Below, in pieces: positions 33,300 through 44,658 of a DNA stretch of 64,000 nt. Position 1 is the stretch's first letter. Every line of letters begins with the position of its first letter. Origin of the DNA: Paramacrobiotus metropolitanus (taxonomy: Eukaryota > Tardigrada > Eutardigrada > Parachela > Macrobiotidae); NCBI RefSeq assembly GCF_019649055.1, contig NW_026570224.1, positions 248,001 through 312,000 of the forward strand, read 5' to 3'. A program made the translations under genes and the position numbers. The notes under the pieces were generated by a model. That model was not told the origin of the DNA. It saw only the letters and a list, made by a program, of their open reading frames with translations, and made no database searches.

Positions 33300-35981
33300 T
33301 GGCACTCTCTCTTTCCACGGCTGATGCATTCGGATTGCGCGGAATGGCTTGATTTTAATTTATGGCGGCTTTCTCATTACTGGTTGATTATTCTCATAGA
33401 GTTGGTGTGATTGGTTAAAAGTTGACAGCAGTGGTTAGCCCGCTGCAGTGTTGCCATATTCGGAAATTACATGTTTTATATCGCTTGTTCAGTTGTTCGA
33501 CTCAGTCAGAAAACCGTTTGTTCGCTAATAAAAACCGTATCAGTACGGCGTTAAAAAACTTCATGCGTAATTTACCGCATATCCTGAATGAACAATTAAC
33601 CGGCGCAAAAATTTAAAAACTGGCAGACAGTTCACAGTTGCAACGGTTTGTAACCTTTAGCTCGGTTCGCAACCTTCTGTGCTACTGTAATAACTGTCGT
33701 GAAGTAAAGAGTAAAGACCTTGCCAAAAGTGTAAGCTTATTCACATACCGACCACGATACAACGGTAAAGCACCCTCTGTCTCCCTGTCTCTCAAACTGT
33801 TGGGAAAGCAGTGGATGGCAAAATGATGGCCTAGCCTTTACTACGAAAACTGGAACCTGGAATCCCTGCTGTAAACACAAGATACACACAATTTGCAAGA
33901 CGATTTACACCTACCATTCCAACACGCATGATGTAAGCAGAAGCGACAGAATATTCATCGCCAGTGACCAGGCGATACCGCGAAATCGGGAATAAAGAAT
34001 GGAGAACTTCTCCAGAAGAAGTGACCAAAGGTCATGGCATAAATGAGAAGCGAACCGTTACCACGTTACACGGCAGGACATTCCGAAAAGGTGACTGCGT
34101 ACGCCCGTGAAGCAAGGGTCACCGAAGACTTGAGCAAAGGTCACTCAGAGGTCTCAAGCTGCTCCTCACACGAAAGCGAAACCCAGATGCAAACCGTGGA
34201 TTTAATCACATCGAGATCGAATCTCTACTCTAGTTTGTTGGCATTACAACGATTGATGATCGAGGTGCCTCGCACGGCTTATCTTCTCGATCAACACGCG
34301 CAGGTGCCACGGTAACAGCAACAGATATTCCATAACAACTGGTACATTACAAGAGACTGGCCTTTGGCTATCAGAGACCGAAGTGCCACGGCCAACGTGG
34401 ACCAGTAGCCATAGGCTTTACTCCTCCTACGTTCAGGAAGATAAGAAGCAGGTTTAAGATTTCAGTAGATACAGTAGTAGCAGTACATACCTACAGTCTG
34501 TAGATGTGGATAGGATGCTCTTGTACATGTCACCCATTGTCTTTAATTTGCGCGCACTACTTTGTGTACCATTTATTCGGGTTCACTTTTCACGTTTTGC
34601 CATGAGCAATAGTGAGAGAAATCTCTGTGGTTTCTTTCCGCACCATAATTTTGTAAAGTTCAAAAAGAGCATATAATCATAATAATATATTGTAGACCTA
34701 CCTAACTTCGCAGATTCCACGTCCGTTAACTGATTGCCGTCCTGTGGAGACGACATAAATGACATGTTGGGCGCTATTTACTGGATCTGGAAGTATGGCA
34801 ACATCATTTACGAACATTCAGCGAACTCTCGTACTGTAACAATTTTTAACAAACAGCGGTGGCAGAATTAAGCAATAAGAAAAACAAATCTGTTTCGCAC
34901 TTGCCAGAAAACACAGTATGACTATTAACTACAGTATTTGTAAAAGGATTTAAAGGCAATGCCGGAAAAGCCTATGAACGGAATGAAACGAATGGTGCCA
35001 AAAAGTACTGTAAATAAAACGAATAGTGTCTTCAACTTTTCGCACTGCGAAAAGTTGAAGAACCGAGGGAAAGGTCATTCGTCACATTAAAAACCTTGAG
35101 ATACGGTGCATATGTATAAAAACTTTCATTTGATCGTAACGTTTTTGATAGTAAACGTAACGAAAAGTTCTAACGATCCGTAGTTCACAGTATAATCGCG
35201 TTCCACGTGTTTTCTCTTTCGACGTTTAAGCTTGGAGATCGTTCGTTGTGGTCTGGCTCAACAACTAGGATTCAAAATAAAATCTCAACTAGGACTGATT
35301 ACTTACAAGCTTATCTCATGCCAACTACTCTAGGGTCTAAGATAAGCATTTCATTTCAATGTATTTGCATTTTGCAATGAGCGACGTTTGATTTCAATAA
35401 TATGTATTAGTACATGTACAGTCATAACCAAGATTTCAAAAAGTACGAGTACAGTACTTTAATACGAGTACTGAAAGGAAAAGCGGGCTTACTTACCCAT
35501 CGTGCCCGCCTTCGAGTGGCAGCTGACACATACCACTTGCCAATGAAAAGGCTTTTCTTGCCACGAACGGGAACCCGCACAATTTCGCATGTCAGAGCTC
35601 GTTCTCACTTTTATCAACAGTCATTAATTTAGTTTTTTAGTGCGTGGATCTTTCCAGTTTATCGTTTCTCTGGGATTTTTAATAATTTGTGCTTTTGTTC
35701 TCTGTGGGATCATTTTGTTACTTCCGGTAAGAAGTGCTCACTTTTCACATGATAATATCATAATGATACTGCTATCTCTGCCTGTTTCTATTTGGACAAG
35801 TTGAGACTCAATCGAGAACCTACGCTACAATATCGCACAGATATTTCAGTTTTCGTTTTTCCCTATCTTGCTGTCGGCCGTTGGCACGCTGATCGAAGCT
35901 GGTTTCGTCGCAGCGTGATACTCATTCGATTTCGCACAGCCCTCCACGTTATCCTTGAGCCCCTGGCCTTCTTTTGCAGAC
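33300..35981. other. Intergenic, no gene recognised
   Basis: 2.7 kb between the GPCR stop and the chromodomain ATG. A 90-codon frame at 34043-34315 is rich in Ser, His and Arg but matches nothing I know and shows no clear splice context. The octamer AAAGGTCA occurs twice (34027, 34136). A tac/gta dyad cluster sits at 35438-35475. The ATG at 35982 follows a splice acceptor (cttttgcag), so a 5' UTR intron probably covers part of this stretch. Confidence 0.45.
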
Positions 35982-38900
35982 ATGGGTCGCCCCCGCCGCA
36001 ACCCCCACCACTCACCCCTCATCCTCCCCCGCCGCCTGCGCCCCCGCCCCCCGGCGCCTTCCTCCCGCTTCCGCGAGCGCCCCTCACCCCCACCTAACCG
36101 CCCCCGTCAGCGCCCCCCGCGCGCCGCCACCGTCTTACCGCCCCGCGCCCCCACTTCTCCCCCGCCCCCGCCGCCCCCTCCCGCGGCCGTCCCCCAGTAC
36201 GAGGTGGAGCGCATCATCAACGACCGGCGCCTGACGGGCGGGGATCCCTTCGCCGGGGAGTTCAAGGTGCACTGGAAGGGCTACCCGCCCTCCGAGGACT
36301 CGTGGGAGCCCCTGGCGTCCCTGCTGCAGGGCGAGTACCACTGCAAGGACGCCGTCATGGAGTACCTGGCACAGCGCTACAAGGGCCGCAAAGTGTTGAT
36401 GCTGGAGAAGGAGGACGATGGGCGGGTGCGCTACTTCATCCTGCGCAAGGAACAGCAGCTGCGCTTGGTGGGGAAGAACGGGGAGAAGGAGCCGGTGACG
36501 GTGCCTACAGGTGCGCAAAAATATTCACAAAATTACTGACTGGCAGTAACCGCGTAGAATATGATTACTCAGTAATTACTGAGAATTGATATTGTGAAAT
36601 TTGTTAATAGGAACAATTTATTCGTTTGTTCTTATTATTAGGAATATTAATTTGATAATTATTATTGGTGTTAACAGGTGCGCAGAATACATGTAGTAAC
36701 ATTGTAATTACAAAAATATTCACGGGGAATACACAAATAAAATGTGATTACGCAGTAATTAATTGGAATTAATAGTGTGAACTGTGAAGATTATTTAAAA
36801 GGGACAAATCATTGGTTTAATTTGCCGGATTAATATTAGACATATTAATTTTGGAAATTTTTTAGCGCCAACAGGTACAACAAAATATTCATCTAAATAT
36901 TAAGGGGAAGTTAACGAATAAAATTACGATTAAGAAATAAGTAAGATGATTGGATATTATAAAATGGGAAGAAATTACTCTTTCTGGACAATAGCAGTTA
37001 AAATACTCGTGCGAGTATTATTTTCGCGCAGGGAATATTTTTTGCTTGAATATTTTTCCTTCTGGCAGTAAAAAAATTAGCAAAATTTAATTACTGAATA
37101 AAAATAACTGAACGAAAATATAATTATGGACCGTTAAAAAACTGATCTGGATACTGCCAAAACATTAAGCAGCTATTGACGAATAATTTTAAAAAAAAAA
37201 ACGAGGAAAAATGTATAAATAACTCGTGAATTTCTAATCACTGCGAATTTGCGTTGCAGCATCCGGATCGAAGAAGACGGTTAAAACAGCGAGCAAGAAG
37301 CGCAGCAGCCGTGTGTCACCAGTGACGACCCCAGCAGGTGCGCTATGGCGGTTGGCCAGTACAGTAAATAAAATAAAAAATCTGGAATAATCTTCCTATG
37401 CAGCTGCCAGGAATGTTTGCCGAAAAACAAAAAACATTTACTATGATTAAGTATTTGTTTTACGGCTTTGGTTTTCTTCGTTGATCGATTTTCTTGCGTG
37501 TCTCCCTAAATTATTCGATATTACTGATACATTTGTGTTTTATTGATATCGTTAATTTTTTCAATCGGTTATTTATTTATAAAAAAATACATGTACTTCG
37601 TCCTGATAGCGAATAAATGCGTGCTGATGAGTATTTTCGATTATTTCGTATTAACTGAGGAATTTATTGTACTGCAGTGTCAGGCTCAAAGAAGACAGCG
37701 CGGAGCCCGAGGAAGAAGAGCCGCAGCGCCAGCCGGGTGTCGTCAGCGACAACGCCAGGTGCATTTCACACGAAACTACACCCGATAATAAATGGCATTT
37801 ATAATTTTCCCTAGTGTGTTGGATAGGTTTTGAATGATGTTATTTCTATGTTAGATAATAATTTGTGGAAATAATTTATTTCTATTTATTTGCTGCAGCC
37901 TCCGGCGCGAAGAAGACCGCTGGGACGCCGCGGAAGACCGGCGGCAGCGCCGGCCGGGTGGCGACGCTGCGCTCGTCGGAGCGGCTGCGTGAACAGCGCT
38001 GCCAGCGCCGCGGACTGCGCAGTAATCGTCCGGCACCGGCGGCGCGGCTTCGCAGTGCAACGCGCAAACAGCCCCCGCGCAGCCCCACGAAACAGCCGAC
38101 CGGCTCGCGCCCACACCCAGCCAAGCAGCCCAGTCCCGTTAGCTCCGGCAGCAGCTCCGTGCAGATTATCGGTACAGTAGTACTTACTGCGGAAAATGGA
38201 AATTGAACCATTTGTGTGACACGGAATTGACAATTTATTTAACCCGGAATTTATTTTAATTGTGATTTCCAGTGTATGTCAAATGTTATTGAATTGATTG
38301 GAATTTTCCGCTTATTGTCGTTAGCAGTGTATTTAACACTGAATTTATTTCAATTTTAATTCCTGTGTATTTCATAGTAAATTGATTTTCACTGACATTT
38401 TTAATTGTGAAAAATGATTTTTTTTCTTTGCTTGCTGTGGATTCTCTTCTTCCTATTATGGTATTCTTGCTAATTTTATTTGCAGATTTTTTATGCATGG
38501 TAATTGTACAATACACTGTATGCGGATTGAGAATGAGCGCGCTGTGAAATGATATTATTTTGATTTATAATGTAATTTGTGCAGACGAAGTGTTTGCCGG
38601 GCCTTCCCAGCCCGCTGCGTCGCAGCCCGTTATCCGGCCGGCGGTGTCCGCTCCCGTCCGCCGTTTCTCGCCGGAAATTCGCTGTACGGTGTCCGTGGCG
38701 CGCAGTGAAGCGTCGGGCGGCAGCGCCGACGACGAAGCGTCTTCGCACAGTGGTAAGCACATCGCCAAGCGCTTTTCTATAGATTTTCCTTGTTTTTCCT
38801 GATTGTGTATCTGTACTGCACATTGCACACGATGTAAAAATCTGCTGCCCCGTTTTTTTCCTCTATACAGAAATTCCGTTCTTTCCGATGATATACAGAA

Positions 38901-40701
38901 TTAAATTACTGCAAACATAATTAAGTTAAATCAGGAAAAAGCACAAAACTGAATTAAATTCTCCCTAAAATACTTGTAAAATAGGTCTCTAAACGCAACA
39001 GAGCTCTTTTAAATTAATGTACGTAATAAAACTAGATAATCTGTGTGCTAATGATAGGAAAATTGAATTAACCCGAACATAATTAAATTAAACTGGAAAC
39101 AAATATTCTATAGAAATATTCTATATTGCATAGAAAACGCGGATGGAAATCATATTAGTAAAAGTTCGGGAGATTGGTAAAATTATTAGGGGAAAAATAA
39201 AATGTCCGAACAAATTAAACAACTGTGAAATGAGAGTCAAGAAAAAATTTAAAAAATAATTTAAAATTAAAAGAAATTTATTTAATTAGAAAAATGTTTG
39301 AAACGGAATATAAAAAAAAATGAGGGGCGAATAATTTGGATAAAATTGCAGCCGATTATTTCTACCCGCAGATCTGGCCTACTCGGAATCAGGAGACGAG
39401 GCCGACGGCGCCGGCAAGTCGCCCTTCGCCATCACGGACCACGTGGAGCCGCGGCTGGGCGCCGACGCGCACTCGCCGTCGCGCTGGCTCTTCACCGTGG
39501 TGGCGCGGCCGCCCGCCCCCCGCCAGGCGGCCCTCCGCCGCAAGTACAGCTGGTGCGAGGCGCACCTCCCGGACGTCCTGGCCAGCTATCTGCGCTTCGT
39601 CCTGCACGGCGAGAAGCAGCGCCGTCGCCAGATGCTGCGCCAGGAGGAGGAGGAGCGAGCCAAGCGCGCCCGCCTGCACAACGATATCCAGCTGCTGGCC
39701 GAGTTCGCCTCGGTGCCGGCCGGCCACCGGATGCTCCGCGAGCTGGATGCGAAGGAGAAGCGCGAGGGCGTAATGACGTGAGTGATTTTTTTAATTTTTA
39801 CCGCAGTTTTTTAATTTTATTTATTTATTTTATGTTTTCGTTTGTCTTTATTTTTCTAATTTTTTGTATTTAATTTAATTTTACTGTTTGTAACATAGCG
39901 TTTTTTAACCTTGCAGTGTAGTCGTTTTTGTTTTCCATAATTTGTTCTTGCTTTATTTTCGGTTTCATAATTTATACTATTGTTTACAGAGCATTTTGTT
40001 AAATACATCGCTTTTAAATTTTAACATAGTTTCTTTTATTTATTTTTTCGGTTTGTGCTGTTTCTTGCGTAGCATGTTAATGGCACGAAATTTAAATCTA
40101 GCTGATGCAGAGCGTATTGAAATACGGCCCGAACCATTTAAAATCTGAAGATTACTGGCAGAATGGTTTTAAAAATGAAGTTAAATTGATTCGTAATTTG
40201 GATCAAGGCAGACAGCATAATAAAGGAAAAAATTAATTTAAATTGATTGGTAATTATATTTTATAACAATTTATGTCTTCCGGAAAATAATTAAAAGAAA
40301 AAATGAATTTAAATTTAGATATAAATTAAAATCTTGGGGGAAATCAGGGAATTATAAAAGAAAAAAGATTTTAAATTGATAAATAATTTATATACAAAAT
40401 CCTGGGCAGAATAATAAAGAAAAAAATTAATTTAAGATGATTGATAAGTTAGCTAAATTAAAATAGGAAAAATAATAAATGAAAAATTAATTTAAGATGA
40501 TTGATAAGTTAGCTAAATTAAAATAGGAAAAATAATAAATGAAAAATTAATTCCTAATGAATTGTTGGCAGAGCGGATTTCTCGGCGTACCGTCAGCGCA
40601 TCGACGCGATCATGCGCCAACCGCAGCAGCAGCCGCCGCCGCCGGCGAAACGCCCGTTGGAACAGCCACAGAAGCCGGCCGCCAAAAAGCGCAAGCGTTA
40701 A
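35982..40701 (+). CDS. Chromodomain nuclear protein with repeated basic exons
   Basis: Exons 35982-36510, 37260-37337, 37684-37758, 37899-38171, 38585-38752, 39372-39777, 40572-40701 total 1659 nt, giving 552 residues. The N terminus is Arg/Pro-rich. The chromodomain starts YEVERIINDRRLTGGDPFAG and continues EFKVHWKGYPPSEDSWEPLA, with the Y, W and Y aromatic-cage positions present, as in methyl-lysine readers. Exons 2-4 each open with a (A)SGxKKT... segment (GSKKTVKTASKKRSSR, GSKKTARSPRKKSRSASR, SGAKKTAGTPRKTGGSAGR), all in phase 1, so the exon was duplicated. A C-terminal helical basic domain (KYSWCEAHLPDVLASYLRFV) follows, then a QPPPP tract and a terminal NLS, KKRKR. No SET, helicase or chromoshadow domain is seen, so it is neither SUV39 nor a typical HP1. 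Likely role: heterochromatin or Polycomb-like histone binding (inference). Confidence 0.88.
36505..36900. repeat. Degenerate intron repeats, each starting CAG|GT
   Basis: The exon-1 donor context acag|gtgcgcaaaaatattcac recurs as aacag|gtgcgcag at 36678 with aaaatattcac near 36711, and as caacag|gtacaacaaaatattca at 36875. Spacing is ~167 and ~197 bp. Each unit is followed by an AT-rich segment with gattac and cagtaatt motifs. Confidence 0.6.
40144..40560. repeat. AT-rich tandem array with a perfect 60-bp duplication
   Basis: 40441-40490 and 40501-40550 are identical (ttgataagttagctaaatta onward), a 60-bp period that stops ~10 bp before the last exon's acceptor region. Upstream, 40144-40440 contains more diverged units with aaaaaattaatttaaattga-like cores. 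Confidence 0.85.
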
Positions 40702-41195
40702 TAATCCTGGCCGTCAGCGGTGGATGTGCCTTATCGTTTTGTACACAGCGCTGATATTAATTTTTTAGAGAATATGATCTGTCGCTCGCCTGTTCTCTTC
40801 CATGTGCAAAATTATTCCTGTTGTTTTTTTTTTATAATAAGTACTGTTGTTTGTTATTTTTTTTTCAACGCGGAGAATTTGTTGGGCGGTGATGTCGTGC
40901 GGTGCACAAGTTTTACGTTGATTTTTTGCATCCTGATTCCTGCAAAGTTAATTTTGTGGATTAATTTCCGATATTTTTTTGTATACTACTGACGCTGTTT
41001 TTTACTAGTTCTGCATTTTTTTTGTGTAAAACAAACTGATTAAAACGCGACCGTTTGGACTAGCTGTTCTCAATTTTCTCTCGCTTTGAAACTGTGTGGA
41101 AGGCGGAAGTGTTATTTTCGCTATATTTAGTCAGAAAATCCAGCAGAGGCATTTTTCTTCGTTTTTAAACCATTTTAAATCAACAATCGGTAATA
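40702..41195. other. 3' flank of the chromodomain gene
   Basis: AT-rich sequence, presumably 3' UTR and spacer. No coding signal seen. Confidence 0.5.
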
Positions 41196-41515
41196 ATTTG
41201 TTGTGATTCAGAAAAATTGCTCTAAGTTATTTCAGAAAAATTGCTCTCTAAGTTGTGATTCAGATTGCTCTAAGTTTCAGAAAAATTGCTCTCTAAGTTG
41301 TGATTCAGAAAAATTCAGACTAATCAGTACAGTTAGTGCTGAATTATTGTGACAGAATTCGGATTATCATTGGTGAAGCCGTTCAGCGCCGGTTTTAAGC
41401 CCACAAGAAATCCCGCCAAAACTTAAACAACCGTCTTTGTGACGCGCGTGCATTGCCGGATCAGGCCCGCACGCGGTTTGATTCCTTGTGGCTGAGGGAG
41501 ATTATTCATATGTTT
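41196..41515. repeat. Duplicated copy of the MARCH gene 3' end, with local tandem expansion
   Basis: 41300-41500 matches 44490-44694 at roughly 85% by eye and in the same orientation (gacagaattc, gattatcattggtgaagcc, cccgccaaaa, gccggatcaggcccg). On the minus strand the copy still reads the last codons [10 protein letters not shown] and stop, compared with [10 protein letters not shown] in the real gene. Its left part has ttcagaaaaattgctct expanded 3-4 times (41198-41320), against one unit in the MARCH copy. Confidence 0.85.
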
Positions 41516-41649
41516 GAAGTATTGGTTGAAAAAAGATGTTTTAGCGCGCTACATTCGGTTGAGATGTGACGAATGAGAACAGCTCCAAAGTAATATAGCT
41601 ACGTACGTAAATTTGCCGTAGATGTTTAATGCTTCGGAGGAACTGGCGG

Positions 41650-43503
41650 CCTCTTCACACTTTCCGCTTATCCGCTTGCTGAGTCGCTGACCATCGCACC
41701 GGCGTCGTCTCCCAACGAGCCAGAAGAACCACGCATCCGGCAGAACTGGACAGTGGCCAGCCCGGCTTCCTTGAAGGACTTTTCGGCTCTGTGCTGGGCG
41801 ACTGGTCGGCGCGTGTTCGAAGAATACTCGCGGGAGATTTGGTACATTCCGTAGCCTACAACCATATAGTGTGCATAGTTATTCCGACTTATTCGTTGAA
41901 CTTTTGTACATCAAATTCCTTCAGCTAGCTCGTGCAGCTGGTACAGTTGTTAACTTAAATCACTGTATTCGGAAATTTATAGCCCTGCCAAGCCAAGTTC
42001 GTGCCTTCATAATTATGGTTTTTTATAACACTCCGATCCGAATGGGTCTAAATAAATATTGCCAAATCCACAATAAAAAGTCACACTAGTACAAAGCAAG
42101 AAGCGGGAGTTTTAAAATTATTTTATGCAGCTGCCCGAACTGAGCTTGGTGGGCCTGTGTATCACTGCCATCGCTCAAACAGGCCAAAAAGTCCCGATTG
42201 GCTTGATCGGCGCCTATCAGGACACCACTTCTCCCATACGTGCCTGGATTCCGCCGGGACGTTAGTGCACACTGCACGGGAACTGGGCAACCGTCGGCAA
42301 CCGACTCCGTAGTGTGGAACACCATGATTGCTCCCCTAAAGAAATGGCTTCCCCAGCGTCCTCTGGTATCAGCGAGTCGCGGATACGGCCGTCGATCCCG
42401 ACTCGTACGGCTGTCTATTCCAGGCCATGGTGGAAGGATGGCGGGACGGTTTCTTCCGCGGCATCAGCCTGCCCTTCGGCATCGTGCAGCTGGGTATGCG
42501 GAACCACGAGGACATAACGGGAGCCACCGTGGAGTTACGCTGGCAGCAGACCGCCGAGTATGGGCAGGTGCCCAACCCAGCGCTGGTGCGGGTGTTCATG
42601 GCGTTGGCGTTGGATCTGGCGGATCCGGAGTCGCCGTTTGGCTCGTAAGGGATCGTACTCGTTGAAAATCGCGCGTGTATTCCGTAATAACCTCTCGGAT
42701 TGTGTTTTTACAGGGAGCTCCCGCGGTACAAAGAGGAGATTGCGCAGCGCTTATTCGCCGGCATCCTCTCACTTCTCTACGGTCGCAAAATTCCCTTTCA
42801 AGGCCCCTTCCCGCAGCGGGTGCAACTGATGAAGGACCGTGTTTATATCGAATATGACCAGCGAATCAACTTCTTTCCGGACGTATCCAGTAATTTCGAG
42901 GTTGGTGCATTCAGCTGGTGCCGGCAAATTGTGACCATATGCAAAGTAGAAACGAATATATGTAAACATGTGTAAATATTTAATATATTTAAAGTCGCGG
43001 CGTCAGCCAGTCGGTCCGCGGGTCAAAACTTTGATATATAAATTTAGAAAAAGCAAGTTGAATAGTTAAATAAGAAAATCAACAAGCGGTGGGCTAGGTT
43101 CGTCCAAAGAATTAAGCTTACGCATGATTATGCAATATGCGTAAACATGAAACGGCTCGATTTTCAGTGCAGCATAAACAAACCATATCGTACAAAGGTC
43201 ATGCGCTGATTGCTTTACGGACAGGTGTGCTGTGATGCGCCGGCTTTGTGCACGGATAACTGGTGGGACTGCAGCGTGTGGCGCCACACCAGCAGTCAGG
43301 CGGGCGTGTCAACCGACAATGCCATCGTCATCACAACATTGTGCGGCGTGAACGTCAGTTTTGTCCGTTATGCTTGGGCTGCCACTCCGTATCAGTACAA
43401 GCGCTGTCCGATCTACGCCACCGATTATCTGGTGACACCAAAGGACTGCCGGGACCATCGTTCGTTCTGCCAACCAATTGGAAACGGGACAACTATAACG
43501 TAG
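41650..43503 (+). pseudogene. Broken sialate O-acetylesterase-like gene (SIAE family)
   Basis: Pieces in order: about 41688-41846 (SPNEPEEPRIRQNWTVASPA, LKDFSALCWATGRRVFEEYS), about 42130-42258 (TGQKVPIGLIGAYQDTTSPI), about 42262-42345 (SVVWNTMIAPLKKW), 42355-42649 (WYQRVADTAVDPDSYGCLFQ, LRWQQTAEYGQVPNPALVRV, LADPESPFGS), about 42713-42900 (YKEEIAQRLFAGILSLLYGR), about 43226-43503 (VNVSFVRYAWAATPYQYKRC). This order and the RYAW...YxxCPIY end match SIAE, a secreted/lysosomal enzyme that removes 9-O-acetyl from sialic acids. Problems: the N-terminal third and signal peptide are absent, two frame changes occur (near 42255 and 42350), and the family WYQGESN motif is WYQRVADT. Probably non-functional; sequence errors could explain the slips but not the motif loss. 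Confidence 0.7.
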
Positions 43504-44485
43504 TTTGAGCAGTACTTGTATCGGTGGCCACGAAAAATACTCGATAATCAGCTCTCTGTTAAACGTACTCAGCAGTGTGCCTTTACTCAGTTGCTTCCTC
43601 CTTTTTTTGCCAATTTTACCTGTTTGTTTTGACGACTTGAAATGTTTGCACTTGCAGTAAGAACTACGTAGATGGTTTTCGGATTCCCAACCGAATTTGT
43701 TTCTTGTAACATTTCTTGTCTCTGTTGCATGAGAAGCGGAAGCGGCTTGCCAACACACATTGTTGACAGCTAAAGGAATGAATTACAGCGTTAATGAGTA
43801 ACGAGTTTGTGGTAAATGTTTTGTTACAGTAGTTACATGATGTAAGATTTCCTATTACACGTTACATTATTCACAGACACTCCGGTAGTGGTACATGACA
43901 AAACGATGGATGAAAGTCATGAAACCTGTCCATACGTTGTCCATGGCTTTAAGCTATAATCCTCAGCCCCATACGTACATACGAACATACCCATGGACCG
44001 ACAACGCGCAACGATGGTGACAGCCACCACCAGTAATGTTTAAGGGAAGTGTGCCGGTACATGTTGCATGCTTGGTACTTCAAGTACTTTCTTTCCTCTT
44101 TGCTTGAAAGAGAACATTCTGCTCCATTAGGCAATGTTAATCTTACACCGTCCGACTGTAAAAGTGGCTGTAAATAAAAGTTTTGTTTTCAGTCTAGAAT
44201 GTACCAAATTATATGTCTCCTTTGCGTTCGAATTCTTTCAAACTGTCTTAATGTACTTCACTAAACGAAACGGCCTATCTAACCTAGCTTTTTTCGAAAT
44301 ACTGCAATATACTCGTAGTTACTGAATCATGACCCTTTATTCAATTATACGCTTTATTCAATTTTTCTTATTTACAGGGACAACTTAAGGTGAAACCAAG
44401 ATGGTTCTACCCTACACATCTTGGTGAAACTATAGTGAAGAATAGTAACGTTCATGATCATTGCTAAAGAATCTCTAATACTTTG
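43504..44485. other. Spacer, no gene recognised
   Basis: Between the SIAE-like stop and the repeated MARCH 3' end. Open frames are short and lack splice support. AT-rich at 44130-44480. Confidence 0.5.
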
Positions 44486-44658
44486 TTCTGATTCAGAAAA
44501 ATTGCTCTACGAAAAGACTGATCAGTACAGTCAGTAGTTAATTATTGTGACAGAATTCTGATTATCATTGGTGAAGCCGCTCAGCGCCACTTTTAAGCCA
44601 ACAAGAAATCCCGCCAAAATGTAAGCAGTCGTCTTTGTGACGCTCTTGTGTGGCCGGA

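Noticed and set aside
34043-34315. 90-codon plus frame between the GPCR and the chromodomain gene
   Set aside because: No family resemblance or junctions; could be chance.
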